NCBI RefSeq assembly: GCF_017589465.1
Contig: NZ_JAELYA010000006.1
Location: 248,001-312,000, forward strand
Direction of reading: 5' to 3'
Length of the DNA stretch: 64,000 nucleotides
Source: Pseudomonas schmalbachii
GTDB taxonomy: Bacteria > Pseudomonadota > Gammaproteobacteria > Pseudomonadales > Pseudomonadaceae
Position 1 is the stretch's first letter, and each line of letters opens with the position of its first letter. The position numbers and the translations under genes are program-made. This document shows positions 55,371 to 63,750 of this stretch, one piece after another. The notes under the pieces are model-generated. The model saw only the letters and a list, made by a program, of their open reading frames with translations. It was not told the origin of the DNA and did no database searches.

Positions 55371-55535
55371 CTGGCCTTGCACTCCGTGCAGTGGATTCCT
55401 CGACAGCGTAGAGGCTAAATCCGCAATGCGCCGCATCCGCCGGGGTTCTTGTCGCATTGCAGGCAGGCACTCCGGTGCCCGGCCTTGCTACCCTTTCCCC
55501 CCGCCTGCACCACTAGGGTCTTACCAGGAATCTTC

Positions 55536-56837
55536 ATGTTCAGCCCGCTCGTCACCTTCCCCGCGCTGTACAGCGCCACCCTGCTCATGCTCGCCGGCAC
55601 CGGCCTGCTCACCACTTACCTCGGCCTGCGCCTGACCGCCGAAGGCACCGGCGACCTGTGGGTCGGCGGGATGACCGCGGCCTATTACCTGGGCCTGGTC
55701 TGCGGCGGCAAGTTCGGCCACCGGCTGATCGCCAGCTTCGGCCATATCCGTTCCTACGTGGCCTGCGCCGGCCTGGCCACGGTGGCGGTGCTGCTGCATG
55801 CGCTGGTCAGCCAGCTGGAGGTGTGGCTGGTGCTGCGCTTCGTCACCGGCGCGGTGATGATGAACCAGTACATGGTGATCGAGAGCTGGCTGAACGAGCA
55901 GGCGGAGAGTCGCCAGCGCGGCAAGGTGTTCGCCGGCTACATGGTGGCCGTCGATCTCGGCCTGGTGCTCGGCCAGGGGCTGCTGGCGATGAGTCCGGCG
56001 CTGGATCACCGGCCGCTGCTGCTGGTGGCGATCTGTTTCGCCGCCTGCCTGATCCCGCTGGCCATGACCCGCCGGGTCCACCCGGCCAAGCTGGTGGCGG
56101 CGCCGCTGGATTTGCGCTTCTTCTGGCAGCGTGTGCCGCAGTCGCTGGGGACCATCTTCGCCGCCGGCCTGATGATCGGCGCCTTCTACGGCCTGGCGCC
56201 GGTGTACGCCAGCCGCAACGGCCTGGACACCTCGCAGTCGAGCCTGTTCGTCGGTATCTGCATCCTGGCCGGCTTCTGCGTGCAATGGCCGCTGGGCTGG
56301 CTGTCGGACCGCATGAACCGCAGTTGGCTGATCCGCGGCAACGCCCTGCTGCTGTGCCTGGCGGCGGTGCCGATGTGGGGCCTGTTCCCCCTGCCCTACT
56401 GGGCGCTGCTGGGCAACGGCTTCCTCACAGGGATGCTGCTGTTCACCCTCTATCCGCTGGCGGTGGCGCTGGCCAACGACCATGTGGAGCAGCCGCGGCG
56501 GGTCGCGCTGTCGGCGATGCTGCTGACCACCTACGGCGTCGGCGCCTGCATCGGCCCACTGATCGCCGGCGCGCTGATGCGCCATTTCAATCCGGGGATG
56601 TTCTACGTGCTGATCTCGGCCTACTCCCTGCTGCTGATCTTCTGGGTGCGGCCGAAGACAGTCAGCGGCATGCCCCAGGTCGACGAGGCGCCGCTGCACC
56701 ATGTCCCGATGCCGGACACCGCCAGCCCGATGTCCGCGGCGCTCGATCCGCGGGTTGAGGAAGTACCGGAAGACCTGGTGGTGGAAGCGCCGCCGAGCAT
56801 CGGTCGTTCCGACGGCAGCAGCGAAACGCGGCAATGA
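55536..56837 (+). CDS. MFS permease (YcaD-like)
   Basis: A 433-residue major facilitator with 12 membrane helices, a loop-2/3 motif GGKFGHRLIASFGHIRSY, and the YcaD-branch segments MMNQYMVIESWLNEQAESRQ and RGKVFAGYMVAVDLGLVLGQ. The substrate is unknown. The C-terminal 60 residues form a polar tail (PMPDTASPMSAALDPRVEEV) not typical of YcaD, probably cytosolic. The ATG at 55536 follows AGGA at good spacing; an in-frame upstream ATG would add residues with no support. It is divergent from the hybrid regulator at 55370. Confidence 0.88.
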   Translation: MFSPLVTFPALYSATLLMLAGTGLLTTYLGLRLTAEGTGDLWVGGMTAAYYLGLVCGGKFGHRLIASFGHIRSYVACAGLATVAVLLHALVSQLEVWLVLRFVTGAVMMNQYMVIESWLNEQAESRQRGKVFAGYMVAVDLGLVLGQGLLAMSPALDHRPLLLVAICFAACLIPLAMTRRVHPAKLVAAPLDLRFFWQRVPQSLGTIFAAGLMIGAFYGLAPVYASRNGLDTSQSSLFVGICILAGFCVQWPLGWLSDRMNRSWLIRGNALLLCLAAVPMWGLFPLPYWALLGNGFLTGMLLFTLYPLAVALANDHVEQPRRVALSAMLLTTYGVGACIGPLIAGALMRHFNPGMFYVLISAYSLLLIFWVRPKTVSGMPQVDEAPLHHVPMPDTASPMSAALDPRVEEVPEDLVVEAPPSIGRSDGSSETRQ

Positions 56838-56845
56838 ACAGCGTT

Positions 56846-56904
56846 GTAGGGCGGGTGTAACCCGCCACATGGCGGTCTGACCTGGCGGGTTGCACCCGCC
56901 CTAC
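56846..56904. repeat. Palindromic repeat (family A, copy 4)
   Basis: GTAGGGCGGGTGTAACCCGC and GGCGGGTTGCACCCGCCCTA arms, 9 bp after the MFS stop. A single base change (TAA for CAA) distinguishes it from the other copies. Confidence 0.83.
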
Positions 56905-56936
56905 AGAGTGGAAGCGCCAAGGAAGGAGCGGAAATA

Positions 56937-56968
56937 AGAAGGCCCGGCTTGAAAGCCGGGCCTTTCTT
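56937..56968. terminator. Bidirectional rho-independent terminator
   Basis: GGCCCGGC / GCCGGGCC 8-bp perfect stem with a TTGAAA loop. TTTCTT follows on the plus strand and TTCTTATTT on the minus strand. It can end both the MFS message and the convergent repeat-protein message. Confidence 0.88.
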
Positions 56969-56999
56969 GCGCCTTGCGGCGTATTGCGAGCGGCGGGCG

Positions 57000-57380
57000 T
57001 CAGCCGATGCGGACCTGTTCGCTCATCTGCTTGTGCAGACGGTCGATGGTCTTTTCGGTGCCGTTCTCGGCTACGCGAACCTGCTCGGCCATCTGCTTGT
57101 GCAGGCGATCAATGGTCTTTTCGCTACCGTTTTCGGCTACACGAATCTGCTCGGCCATCTGCTTGTGCAGGCGGTCGATGGTCTTTTCGCTACCGTTTTC
57201 GGCTACACGAATCTGCTCGGCCATCTGCTTGTGCAGGCGGTCGATGGTTTTTTCGGTGCCGTTTTCGGCGATCACGTTGATCTGGCTGGCCTGGGAAACC
57301 ATCGACTCCTGCGGAGCGGCGAAAGCGGCGCCGGCGGCCAGGGCGGAGAGGGCAAAGCCGAGTACGAGAGTGCGTTTCAT
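57000..57380 (-). CDS. Small exported protein made of four 22-residue repeats
   Basis: A 126-residue protein with a Sec signal peptide (RTLVLGFALSALAAGAAFAA) and then four back-to-back copies of a 22-residue unit of the form AENGSEKTIDRLHKQMAEQI-RV. The copies differ at only a few positions (T/S, A/S, I/V). Twenty-two residues equal two 11-residue hendecads, a period suited to a long amphipathic helix or right-handed coiled coil. There is no lipobox or cysteine, so it should be a soluble periplasmic or secreted helix. The name-giving family is unknown to me. It is monocistronic, with its terminator at 56937. The long AT-rich region upstream (57420-57600) is its probable control region. Confidence 0.78.
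   Translation of the reverse strand: MKRTLVLGFALSALAAGAAFAAPQESMVSQASQINVIAENGTEKTIDRLHKQMAEQIRVAENGSEKTIDRLHKQMAEQIRVAENGSEKTIDRLHKQMAEQVRVAENGTEKTIDRLHKQMSEQVRIG
57002..57266. repeat. Four tandem 66-bp DNA repeats inside the small exported protein gene
   Basis: The unit (for example TGCTTGTGCAGGCGGTCGAT then GGTCTTTTCGCTACCGTTTT) is repeated four times at a 66-bp period with a few point changes, mostly synonymous. The near identity means recent duplication or homogenisation, and the copy number could vary between strains. Confidence 0.9.
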
Positions 57381-57580
57381 GGTGTGGCTCCTGGAAGAGT
57401 GGGGGAGTTCGTTGAACACGGAGCCATTGTCTGTTCTGGATTATCGATTTTGAAACGATGCATGGAGATAGTCTTCATTAACGACATCGATTCATATTTA
57501 TTCTTTTAAAAACAAATAGTTGATTTTATAAATTGACGTCTATCAACGGCCATGATGGCAACTATCGGTCAAAACATTAA

Positions 57581-57597
57581 TATCCAATTATTGGATA
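57581..57597. promoter_or_regulatory. Palindrome TATCCAATTATTGGATA in an AT-rich island
   Basis: Two 8-bp arms around a central T, inside an AT-rich block (about 57430-57600) that contrasts with the GC-rich surroundings. It lies between the repeat-protein gene and the AsmA gene and could be a regulator site; the block would also suit MvaT/MvaU-type silencing. Nothing else is recognised in 57381-57732. Confidence 0.4.
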
Positions 57598-57732
57598 GAT
57601 AGACCACGACAGCCTTCCACACCCGCGTGGGAGCGGATTGCGCCTGCAGCTGTCCAACGAAAACCGGGCATCTGCCACACTGGAACGATGCGCAACCCGC
57701 CCGGGCATCGAAGCGGCAACAAGGAGTTCTGC

Positions 57733-59784
57733 ATGACGCGCGGCTCGAAAATCGGCCTGTGGGCCCTATCGACCCTGCTCACCCTGCTGTTGGCGGCCCT
57801 GGTCTTCGCCGCGGTATTCGACTGGAACCGGGTCCGCCCGCTGGTCAACGAAAAGGTTTCCGCCGCCCTCGGCCGCCCCTTCGCCATCAACGGCGAGTTG
57901 CGGGTCATCTGGCATCGCGGGGACGAACAGGACGGCTGGCGGGCCTGGGTGCCCTGGCCGCGCTTCAGCGCCAGCGACCTCACCCTCGGCAACCCCGACT
58001 GGACCGCCGGCAAGACCCGCGCACAGCGCTTCGCCAGCCTGGACCGCGTGGAGTTCAGCCTCTCGCCGCTGCCCCTGCTGTGGCAGCGCATCGTCATTCC
58101 GGAAATCACCCTGAGCAAACCCAGCGCCGACCTGCTGCGCCTGGCCGACGGCCGCGCCAACTGGGATTTCCAGCTGCCGGCCAGCGAGGAAGAGACGCAG
58201 CAGCCGTCACCATGGAAGCTGGAAATCGGCTCCATCGGCTTCGACCAGGGCCGCGTCGGGCTCGACGACCAGCAATCGAAAACCCGCGTCGAAGTGCAGG
58301 TGGACACCCTCGGCAAGCCGGTGCCCTTCGCCCAGTTGGCCGGCAAGGCCGTCGCCGGCGCAGGGGCCGCGTCCACCCAGGACTATGTGTTCGGCTGGAA
58401 GGTCAAGGGCGAGTACAAGGGCCAGCCCCTCGGCGGCCAGGGCAAGGTCGGCGGTGTGCTGGCCCTGCAGGACGCCGGTTCGCCGTTCCCGGTGCAGGCC
58501 GAGATCAGCGCCGGCAGCACCCGCGCCAGCATCGTCGGCACCCTGACCGATCCGCTCAACCTCGGCGCCCTCGACCTGCGGCTGAAGCTCGAAGGCCGCA
58601 GCATGGCGCACCTCTACCCGCTGACCGGCATCACCCTGCCCGACACCCCCGCCTACTCCACCGACGGCCGCCTGCGCGCCGAACTGAACGACCCGGCCGG
58701 CGCGGTGTTCCACTATCAGGGCTTCAACGGCAAGGTCGGCGACAGCGACATCCACGGCGACCTCACCTTCGCCAATCGCCAGCCACGGCCAAAACTCACC
58801 GGCAAGCTGAACTCGAAACAACTGCGCATGGCCGACCTCGGCCCGCTGATCGGCGCCGACTCCAACGCCGACAAGCAGGCGCGCGGCCAGAGCACGCGGC
58901 AACCGGCGGACAAGGTGCTGCCGGTGGAAGAGTTCCGCACCGAACGCTGGCGGACGATGGACGCCGACGTCGAACTCACCGGCCAGCAGATAGTCCGCGA
59001 CGGCGACCTGCCGATCAGCGACCTGGATGCCCACGTGGTGTTGAACGATGGCCTGTTGACCCTGCAGCCGCTGCGCTTCGGCGTGGCCGGCGGCAAACTC
59101 GACGCGCAGATTCGCCTGGACGGCAGCATGGCGCCGATGCGCAGCCAGGTTGATCTGAAGGCGCGCGGCTTCAAGCTGAAGCAACTGTTCCCGAAATTCG
59201 CGCCGATGCAGACCAGCTTCGGCGAGCTGAACGGCGACGCCACCCTCAGCGGCACCGGCAACTCGGTGGCGACGATCCTCGGCGGAGCCAACGGCGAAAT
59301 GAAGCTGCTGATCAACGACGGTGCGATCAGCAAGGGGCTGATGGAAATCGCCGGACTGAACGTCGGCAACTACCTGGTAGCGAAGATGTTTGGCGACGAG
59401 GACGTGAAGATCAATTGCGCCGCCGCCGACATCGGCCTCGCCAAGGGCCTGGCGCAACCGCGGGTGTTCGTGTTCGACACCGAGAACGCCATCATCCGCG
59501 TCGAAGGCAGCAGCAACCTCGCCAGCGAAACCCTGGACCTCGACATCGTCCCGGAGAGCAAGGGCATGCGCATCTTCTCCCTGCGCTCGCCGCTGTACGT
59601 GCAGGGCACCTTCAAGAACCCCCGCGCCGGCGTCCACGCGATCCCGCTGGCAGCGCGCGGCGCCGGCATGATCCTGCTCGGCGTCGCAGCGGGCCCGGCC
59701 GCCGGCCTGCTGGCACTGGTAGCGCCCAGCCAGCGCGAGGACAACCGCTGCGCGGCGCTGCTGACGCAGATGGGGAAACGCTGA
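57733..59784 (+). CDS. AsmA-family protein
   Basis: A 683-residue envelope protein with one N-terminal membrane anchor (IGLWALSTLLTLLLAALVFA) and the AsmA N-terminal pattern FDWNRVRPLVNEKVSAALGR, followed by a long run of beta-strands that form the lipid-transport groove typical of AsmA/TamB-like proteins (for example SASDLTLGNPDW, SLSPLPLLWQRIVIPEI, GFKLKQLFPKFAPMQTSFGE). The end has the AsmA signature NAIIRVEGSSNLASETLDLD and RSPLYVQGTFKNPRAGVHAI. It is thought to help move phospholipids between membranes. The ATG at 57733 has an AAGGAG at 57721-57726. Confidence 0.92.
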   Translation: MTRGSKIGLWALSTLLTLLLAALVFAAVFDWNRVRPLVNEKVSAALGRPFAINGELRVIWHRGDEQDGWRAWVPWPRFSASDLTLGNPDWTAGKTRAQRFASLDRVEFSLSPLPLLWQRIVIPEITLSKPSADLLRLADGRANWDFQLPASEEETQQPSPWKLEIGSIGFDQGRVGLDDQQSKTRVEVQVDTLGKPVPFAQLAGKAVAGAGAASTQDYVFGWKVKGEYKGQPLGGQGKVGGVLALQDAGSPFPVQAEISAGSTRASIVGTLTDPLNLGALDLRLKLEGRSMAHLYPLTGITLPDTPAYSTDGRLRAELNDPAGAVFHYQGFNGKVGDSDIHGDLTFANRQPRPKLTGKLNSKQLRMADLGPLIGADSNADKQARGQSTRQPADKVLPVEEFRTERWRTMDADVELTGQQIVRDGDLPISDLDAHVVLNDGLLTLQPLRFGVAGGKLDAQIRLDGSMAPMRSQVDLKARGFKLKQLFPKFAPMQTSFGELNGDATLSGTGNSVATILGGANGEMKLLINDGAISKGLMEIAGLNVGNYLVAKMFGDEDVKINCAAADIGLAKGLAQPRVFVFDTENAIIRVEGSSNLASETLDLDIVPESKGMRIFSLRSPLYVQGTFKNPRAGVHAIPLAARGAGMILLGVAAGPAAGLLALVAPSQREDNRCAALLTQMGKR

Positions 59785-59799
59785 AGCAGGGCTTCCCCG

Positions 59800-59866
59800 C
59801 AGGAGCGCGCCATGAGCGCGATGGCTTTAGTGCCTGTGGCGGTCGCGGGCATGGCCCGCTCCTACG
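59800..59866. repeat. Palindromic repeat (family D, copy 2)
   Basis: CAGGAGCGCGCCATGAGCGC at the left and CGGGCATGGCCCGCTCCTAC at the right; the outer arms pair around a degenerate middle. It begins 15 bp after the AsmA stop. Confidence 0.7.
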
Positions 59867-59877
59867 GAGGACTCCGC

Positions 59878-59945
59878 TGTAGGAGCGAGCTCTGCTCGCG
59901 AACATCAGCCACGCAAAAGCTTCGCGAGCAGAGCTCGCTCCTACA
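59878..59945. repeat. Long perfect hairpin repeat (family D variant)
   Basis: Twenty-five-bp perfect arms: 59878-59902 begins TGTAGGAGCGAGCTCTGCTC and 59921-59945 is its exact reverse complement, with an 18-bp loop. Such a stable stem is probably transcribed as a 3' structure or acts as a protein-binding site. Confidence 0.85.
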
Positions 59946-59971
59946 CCAACTCCCAGCGGGCGAGCAGCAAC

Positions 59972-60004
59972 CGTAGGATGGGTTGAGCGAAGCGATACCC
60001 ATCA
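59972..60004. repeat. Family E repeat, right end shortened
   Basis: CGTAGGATGGGTTGAGCGAA then GCGATACCCATCA. Same family as 12219, with the last bases of the right arm missing. It ends 21 bp after the GyrI-like gene's stop (minus strand). Confidence 0.7.
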
Positions 60005-60025
60005 ACCGCGGCGCCCACCATGGCC

Positions 60026-60481
60026 TCAATAGATCGGGATATACAGATCGACTTCCGCTTCTGGATCATCCGGCCCGCTGAAGCGCTCGTCGTAGCGCTC
60101 GAAGTCCACCCCGCTCTTCGGTTCCAGGCCAAGCCGGGCCAGCAGTTCCGAGTAGATCGCCTGGAAGCTGTCGGCGATCTGCTCGACCGTGCCGTGGTGG
60201 GTGAACACCGCGTACTTCTGCGCCGGCACCGCGAACTTAACCATGCCTTCCGGCAGCGAGGCGCTGTCCGGCACGCGGATGCCGGCGACGTAGTGCAGCT
60301 CGCCGGTCGGCGCCTGGCTGCAGATGCCATAGGCGACGCCGGGTTCGAGGCGCGGGAAGATCTCCTCCTCGCGCGGCAGGAAGCGCTGCCAGAGCAGGCC
60401 GAGGCTGTCGTTGGGAGTGGTGCCGACGTACTCCATGCCGATCACGCAGAAGCTGGGCAGCTCGACGATGCGATGTTTCAT
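60026..60481 (-). CDS. GyrI-like (AraC-effector-binding) domain protein
   Basis: A 151-residue protein with the GyrI-like/effector-binding fold: HRIVELPSFCVIGMEYVGTT at the N-terminus, an AYGICSQ strand, the segment YVAGIRVPDSASLPEGMVKF, then AVFTHHGTVEQIADSFQAIY and the acidic tail EAEVDLYIPIY. Stand-alone members bind small hydrophobic molecules or inhibit gyrase; which applies here is unknown. It lies between two palindromic repeats and is not in an operon. Confidence 0.87.
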   Translation of the reverse strand: MKHRIVELPSFCVIGMEYVGTTPNDSLGLLWQRFLPREEEIFPRLEPGVAYGICSQAPTGELHYVAGIRVPDSASLPEGMVKFAVPAQKYAVFTHHGTVEQIADSFQAIYSELLARLGLEPKSGVDFERYDERFSGPDDPEAEVDLYIPIY

Positions 60482-60498
60482 GGCGCAAGACTCCAGAA

Positions 60499-60585
60499 CG
60501 TAGGTTGGCGCTGAGCGCAGCGAAGCCCAACATCCGGTGGGCGCAGCGCCATGTCGTTGGGCTTCGCACGCTCAGCCCAACCTAC
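60499..60585. repeat. Palindromic repeat (family B)
   Basis: CGTAGGTTGGCGCTGAGCGC at the left and GCACGCTCAGCCCAACCTAC at the right, with GAAGCCCAAC / GTTGGGCTTC inside. It ends 8 bp before the YegD-type gene's stop codon. Confidence 0.83.
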
Positions 60586-60592
60586 CACGCTG

Positions 60593-61858
60593 TCAGCCGT
60601 AACGCTTCTTCGCCTCGATGGCCAAACCGCTGCCGATGCTGCCGAAGCGGTTGCCATCCACGTGCCGCGCGTTCGGCAGCATCGCCGCCACGCTCTGGCG
60701 CAGCGCCGGCACGCCGCTGGAGCCGCCGGTGAAGAACACCGTGTCGACCCGCTCCACCGGCACATCCGCCTGCACCAGCAGCTGCGTCACGCTGTTGCGC
60801 ACGCGCACCAGCAGCGGCTCGATGGCGTCCTCGAACAAACCGCGGGTCAGGTCGGCGGAGAGACCGGCCTCGATGCGCGACAGGTCGATGCTGCGCGCGT
60901 CGATGTCGGTCAGCTCGATCTTGCTGGCCTCCACCTGCATCGCCAGCCAGTGCCCGGCGCGCTGCTCGATCAGCCTGAACAGGCGGTCGATACCGGTGGC
61001 GTCGACGATGTCGTAGCGCATGTTCTTCAGCGCCAGCTGCGACTTCTGCGCGTACACCGCGTTGATGGTGTGCCAGGTGGCGAGGTTGAGGTGATAGCTG
61101 GTCGGCATGAAGGCGTCGCTCTTCATCCGGCTGCCGTAGCCGAACAGCGGCATCACGCCCTGCAGGCTGAGCTGCTTGTCGAAGTCGGTGCCGCCGACGT
61201 GCACGCCGCCGGTGGCGAGGATGTCCTCGTGGCGGTCGGCCACATCGCGGCGCTCCGGCGCCAGGCGCACCAGGGAGAAGTCCGAGGTACCGCCGCCGAT
61301 ATCGACGATCAGCACCAGCTCCTCGCGCTCGACGCCGCGCTCGTAGTCGAACGCCGCCGCAATCGGCTCGTACTGGAAGGACACCTCGTCGAAGCCGATC
61401 TTCTTCGCCACCGCGACCAGGGTGTCGGAGGCTTCCTTGTCGGCCTTCTCGTCGTCATCGACGAAGAACACCGGGCGGCCCAGCACCACGGAATCGAACT
61501 CGCGCTCGGCAGCCGCTTCGCCGCGCTTCTTCAGCTCGCCGAGGAACAGCCCGAGCAGATCCTTGAACGGCAGCGCGCTGCCCAGCACGGTGGTCTCGCT
61601 CTTCAGCAGGCTGGAACCCAGCAGGCTCTTCAGCGAGCGCATCAGGCGGCCTTCGTAGCCTTCGAGGTATTCGTGAAGGGCCAGGCGGCCGTACACCGGG
61701 CGGCGTTCCTCGACGTTGAAGAACACCACCGACGGCAGCGTGATCTTGCCGTCCTCCAGCGCGATCAGGGGCTCCGCGTCCGGACGCCACCAGCCGACGG
61801 TGGAATTGGAAGTGCCGAAGTCGATGCCCAGGGCGCGGGCCGGAGAGGTGTGCAACAT
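60593..61858 (-). CDS. yegD: YegD-type Hsp70-family chaperone
   Basis: A 421-residue actin-like ATPase of the Hsp70 superfamily without a substrate-binding domain. Phosphate-1 motif LGIDFGTSNSTVGWW, phosphate-2 motif LVLIVDIGGGTSDFSLVRL, adenosine motif VDTVFFTGGSSGVPALRQSV. This matches YegD rather than DnaK, which is longer and has a peptide-binding half. It may act as a stand-alone ATPase chaperone or sensor. It is divergent from the oxaloacetate-decarboxylase-type gene, with a shared 160-bp control region that includes TGTATACA. Confidence 0.9.
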   Translation of the reverse strand: MLHTSPARALGIDFGTSNSTVGWWRPDAEPLIALEDGKITLPSVVFFNVEERRPVYGRLALHEYLEGYEGRLMRSLKSLLGSSLLKSETTVLGSALPFKDLLGLFLGELKKRGEAAAEREFDSVVLGRPVFFVDDDEKADKEASDTLVAVAKKIGFDEVSFQYEPIAAAFDYERGVEREELVLIVDIGGGTSDFSLVRLAPERRDVADRHEDILATGGVHVGGTDFDKQLSLQGVMPLFGYGSRMKSDAFMPTSYHLNLATWHTINAVYAQKSQLALKNMRYDIVDATGIDRLFRLIEQRAGHWLAMQVEASKIELTDIDARSIDLSRIEAGLSADLTRGLFEDAIEPLLVRVRNSVTQLLVQADVPVERVDTVFFTGGSSGVPALRQSVAAMLPNARHVDGNRFGSIGSGLAIEAKKRYG

Positions 61859-61970
61859 GACGCGAAGGGTCCGGGAAAAAAACGGCCGCGCAGTTTACGC
61901 GAGAGACGCCGGGGATGCTCGTCCGTCGGGCGGATCATCGAGTCGCGAAAGGCTGGCGCAAGTTTGATAC

Positions 61971-61978
61971 TGTATACA
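61971..61978. promoter_or_regulatory. TGTATACA palindrome in a divergent control region
   Basis: The sequence GATACTGTATACAATC contains the 8-bp palindrome TGTATACA, 40 bp upstream of the oxaloacetate-decarboxylase-type gene. GntR-class operators often contain TGTATACA; TATACAAT could also be a -10 box. Either reading is tentative. Confidence 0.35.
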
Positions 61979-62018
61979 ATCTCTCCGCCCCCACTTCCTG
62001 CTGTATCCGGACCTCACC

Positions 62019-62882
62019 ATGCAAAGAGCCTCCCACCACGAACTGCGCGCCGCCTTTCGCGCGCTGCTGAACTCCCATTCCTGCTATCACACCGCCTCGG
62101 TGTTCGACCCGATGTCCGCGCGCATCGCCGCCGACCTCGGCTTCGAAGTCGGCATCCTCGGCGGCTCGGTCGCCTCGCTGCAGGTGCTGGCGGCGCCGGA
62201 CTTCGCCCTGATCACCCTCAGCGAGTTCGTCGAACAGGCCACCCGCATCGGCCGCGTCGCCCGCCTGCCGGTGATCGCCGACGCCGACCACGGCTACGGC
62301 AACGCGCTGAACACCATGCGCACGGTGGTGGAACTGGAACGCGCCGGCATCGCCGCGCTGACCATCGAGGACACCCTGCTGCCGGCGCAGTTCGGCCGCA
62401 AGTCCACCGACCTGATTCCGGTCGAGGAAGGCGTCGGCAAGATCCGCGCGGCGCTGGAGGCGCGGGTCGACGAGGACATGGCGATCATCGCCCGCACCAA
62501 CGCCGAACTGCTCGACGTCGACGACGTGATCCGCCGCACCCTCGCCTACCAGGGCGCCGGTGCCGACGCCATCTGCATGGTCGGCATCCGCGACTTCGAG
62601 CACCTGGAAGCCATCGCCAAACACCTGCGCATCCCGCTGATGCTGGTCACCTACGGCAACCCGAAACTGCGCGACGACCAGCGCCTGGCGCGCCTCGGCG
62701 TGCGCATCGTGGTCAACGGCCACGCGGCCTACTTCGCAGCGATCAAGGCGACCTACGACTGCCTGCGCGAACAGCGCGGCGTCGACGCCTCGGACCTCAC
62801 CGCGTCGGAACTGGCGAAGAAATACACCATGCCCGAGGAGTACCAGATCTGGGCGCGGGAATACATGGAAGTGAAGGAGTGA
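62019..62882 (+). CDS. Oxaloacetate decarboxylase (PEP mutase/isocitrate lyase superfamily)
   Basis: A 287-residue Mg2+ enzyme of the isocitrate-lyase/PEP-mutase fold. Metal-binding aspartates are in [20 protein letters not shown], and a base in [14 protein letters not shown]. Segments [10 protein letters not shown] and [20 protein letters not shown] match the P. aeruginosa PA4872-type oxaloacetate decarboxylase, whose active-site His lies in such an NGH segment; that enzyme turns oxaloacetate into pyruvate and CO2. The PEP-mutase and lyase catalytic loop with KKCGH is absent, which separates it from isocitrate lyase. Divergent from yegD, as in some other pseudomonads. Confidence 0.9.
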   Translation: MQRASHHELRAAFRALLNSHSCYHTASVFDPMSARIAADLGFEVGILGGSVASLQVLAAPDFALITLSEFVEQATRIGRVARLPVIADADHGYGNALNTMRTVVELERAGIAALTIEDTLLPAQFGRKSTDLIPVEEGVGKIRAALEARVDEDMAIIARTNAELLDVDDVIRRTLAYQGAGADAICMVGIRDFEHLEAIAKHLRIPLMLVTYGNPKLRDDQRLARLGVRIVVNGHAAYFAAIKATYDCLREQRGVDASDLTASELAKKYTMPEEYQIWAREYMEVKE

Positions 62883-62889
62883 CGCGCAG

Positions 62890-63561
62890 TCAGTCGGCCG
62901 GCAGATGGGCCAGCAGATACTCGATCTGGGCGTTGAACGGATAAAGCAGGGTATGCCCGGCGTTGCTGGTCAGCAGCAGGTACTGCCAGCGTTTCTGCAG
63001 CATTCCGTGCTGCCGCGACGCGTCCCTGTCGCCGTTCGGCAAGTCGTCGAACTGCTTGCCGATCGCGCCGACGAGGCTATCCAGCTCGGCCTGGTCCTGC
63101 GTTTCGCCGAGCAGCTCGCGGTTCGCCTGAAGCGCCTTGAGCAGAGCCAGGCGGCGCAGATTGCCGGTCAATGACGGTGGCCGCTTCCGCCCGGCGTCCA
63201 CGAGGATGAACGCGTCGAACAGCGCGGAAACTTCCCGCGCCTGGGACACTGCGCTCTTCAGCTCGACATCCCTGCTCGTGTAGGCATCCCGGACCTTCTC
63301 CACCGTGCCGCGATAGAGGCCCCACATGTCCCGCAGGCTGGCGGCGTTCCTCTGGCCGGATATCCCCTCCTCGAATATCGGGCCCAGCGCGTCCAGCCGC
63401 GCGAGGAAACGCTCGTCGCCGGTTGCGCTGTACAGCAGCAGATAGCGCTGAATGTCCACCATCACGGCGTTGGGTGGCAGAGGCTCGGCCGTCGAGGCGA
63501 CTGGATAGCCCAGCAGGGTGAAAGCCAGGAGGGAACAGAGGGAGAAGAGGATGCGGCGCAT
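62890..63561 (-). CDS. Exported protein of unknown function
   Basis: A 223-residue protein with a Sec signal peptide (RILFSLCSLLAFTLLGYPVA) and a helical mature domain rich in Leu, Ala, Asp and Arg. Segments such as IQRYLLLYSATGDERFLARL and LRRLALLKALQANRELLGET suggest paired amphipathic helices, perhaps a periplasmic helical bundle; I do not recognise the family. It converges on the oxaloacetate-decarboxylase-type gene with 7 bp between stops. The ATG at 63561 is the only reasonable start. The 190 bp before the next gene hold nothing else I recognise. Confidence 0.65.
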   Translation of the reverse strand: MRRILFSLCSLLAFTLLGYPVASTAEPLPPNAVMVDIQRYLLLYSATGDERFLARLDALGPIFEEGISGQRNAASLRDMWGLYRGTVEKVRDAYTSRDVELKSAVSQAREVSALFDAFILVDAGRKRPPSLTGNLRRLALLKALQANRELLGETQDQAELDSLVGAIGKQFDDLPNGDRDASRQHGMLQKRWQYLLLTSNAGHTLLYPFNAQIEYLLAHLPAD

Positions 63562-63750
63562 CGTCGGTAACCGCCAACTATGGAAAATGGCGCCATTGTT
63601 TGGGGCGGCAAGGAACTTTTAAGTAGGACGAATCCGATAGATAGGCTTATTCGTTCCGATATTTCGTCGCCCAGTTACTCGTGCGACTTGCAAAGCGGGG
63701 CCGGATCACCAATATCCTGCCAGGAAGACGCAACGCTGAAGGAGGTCGCC

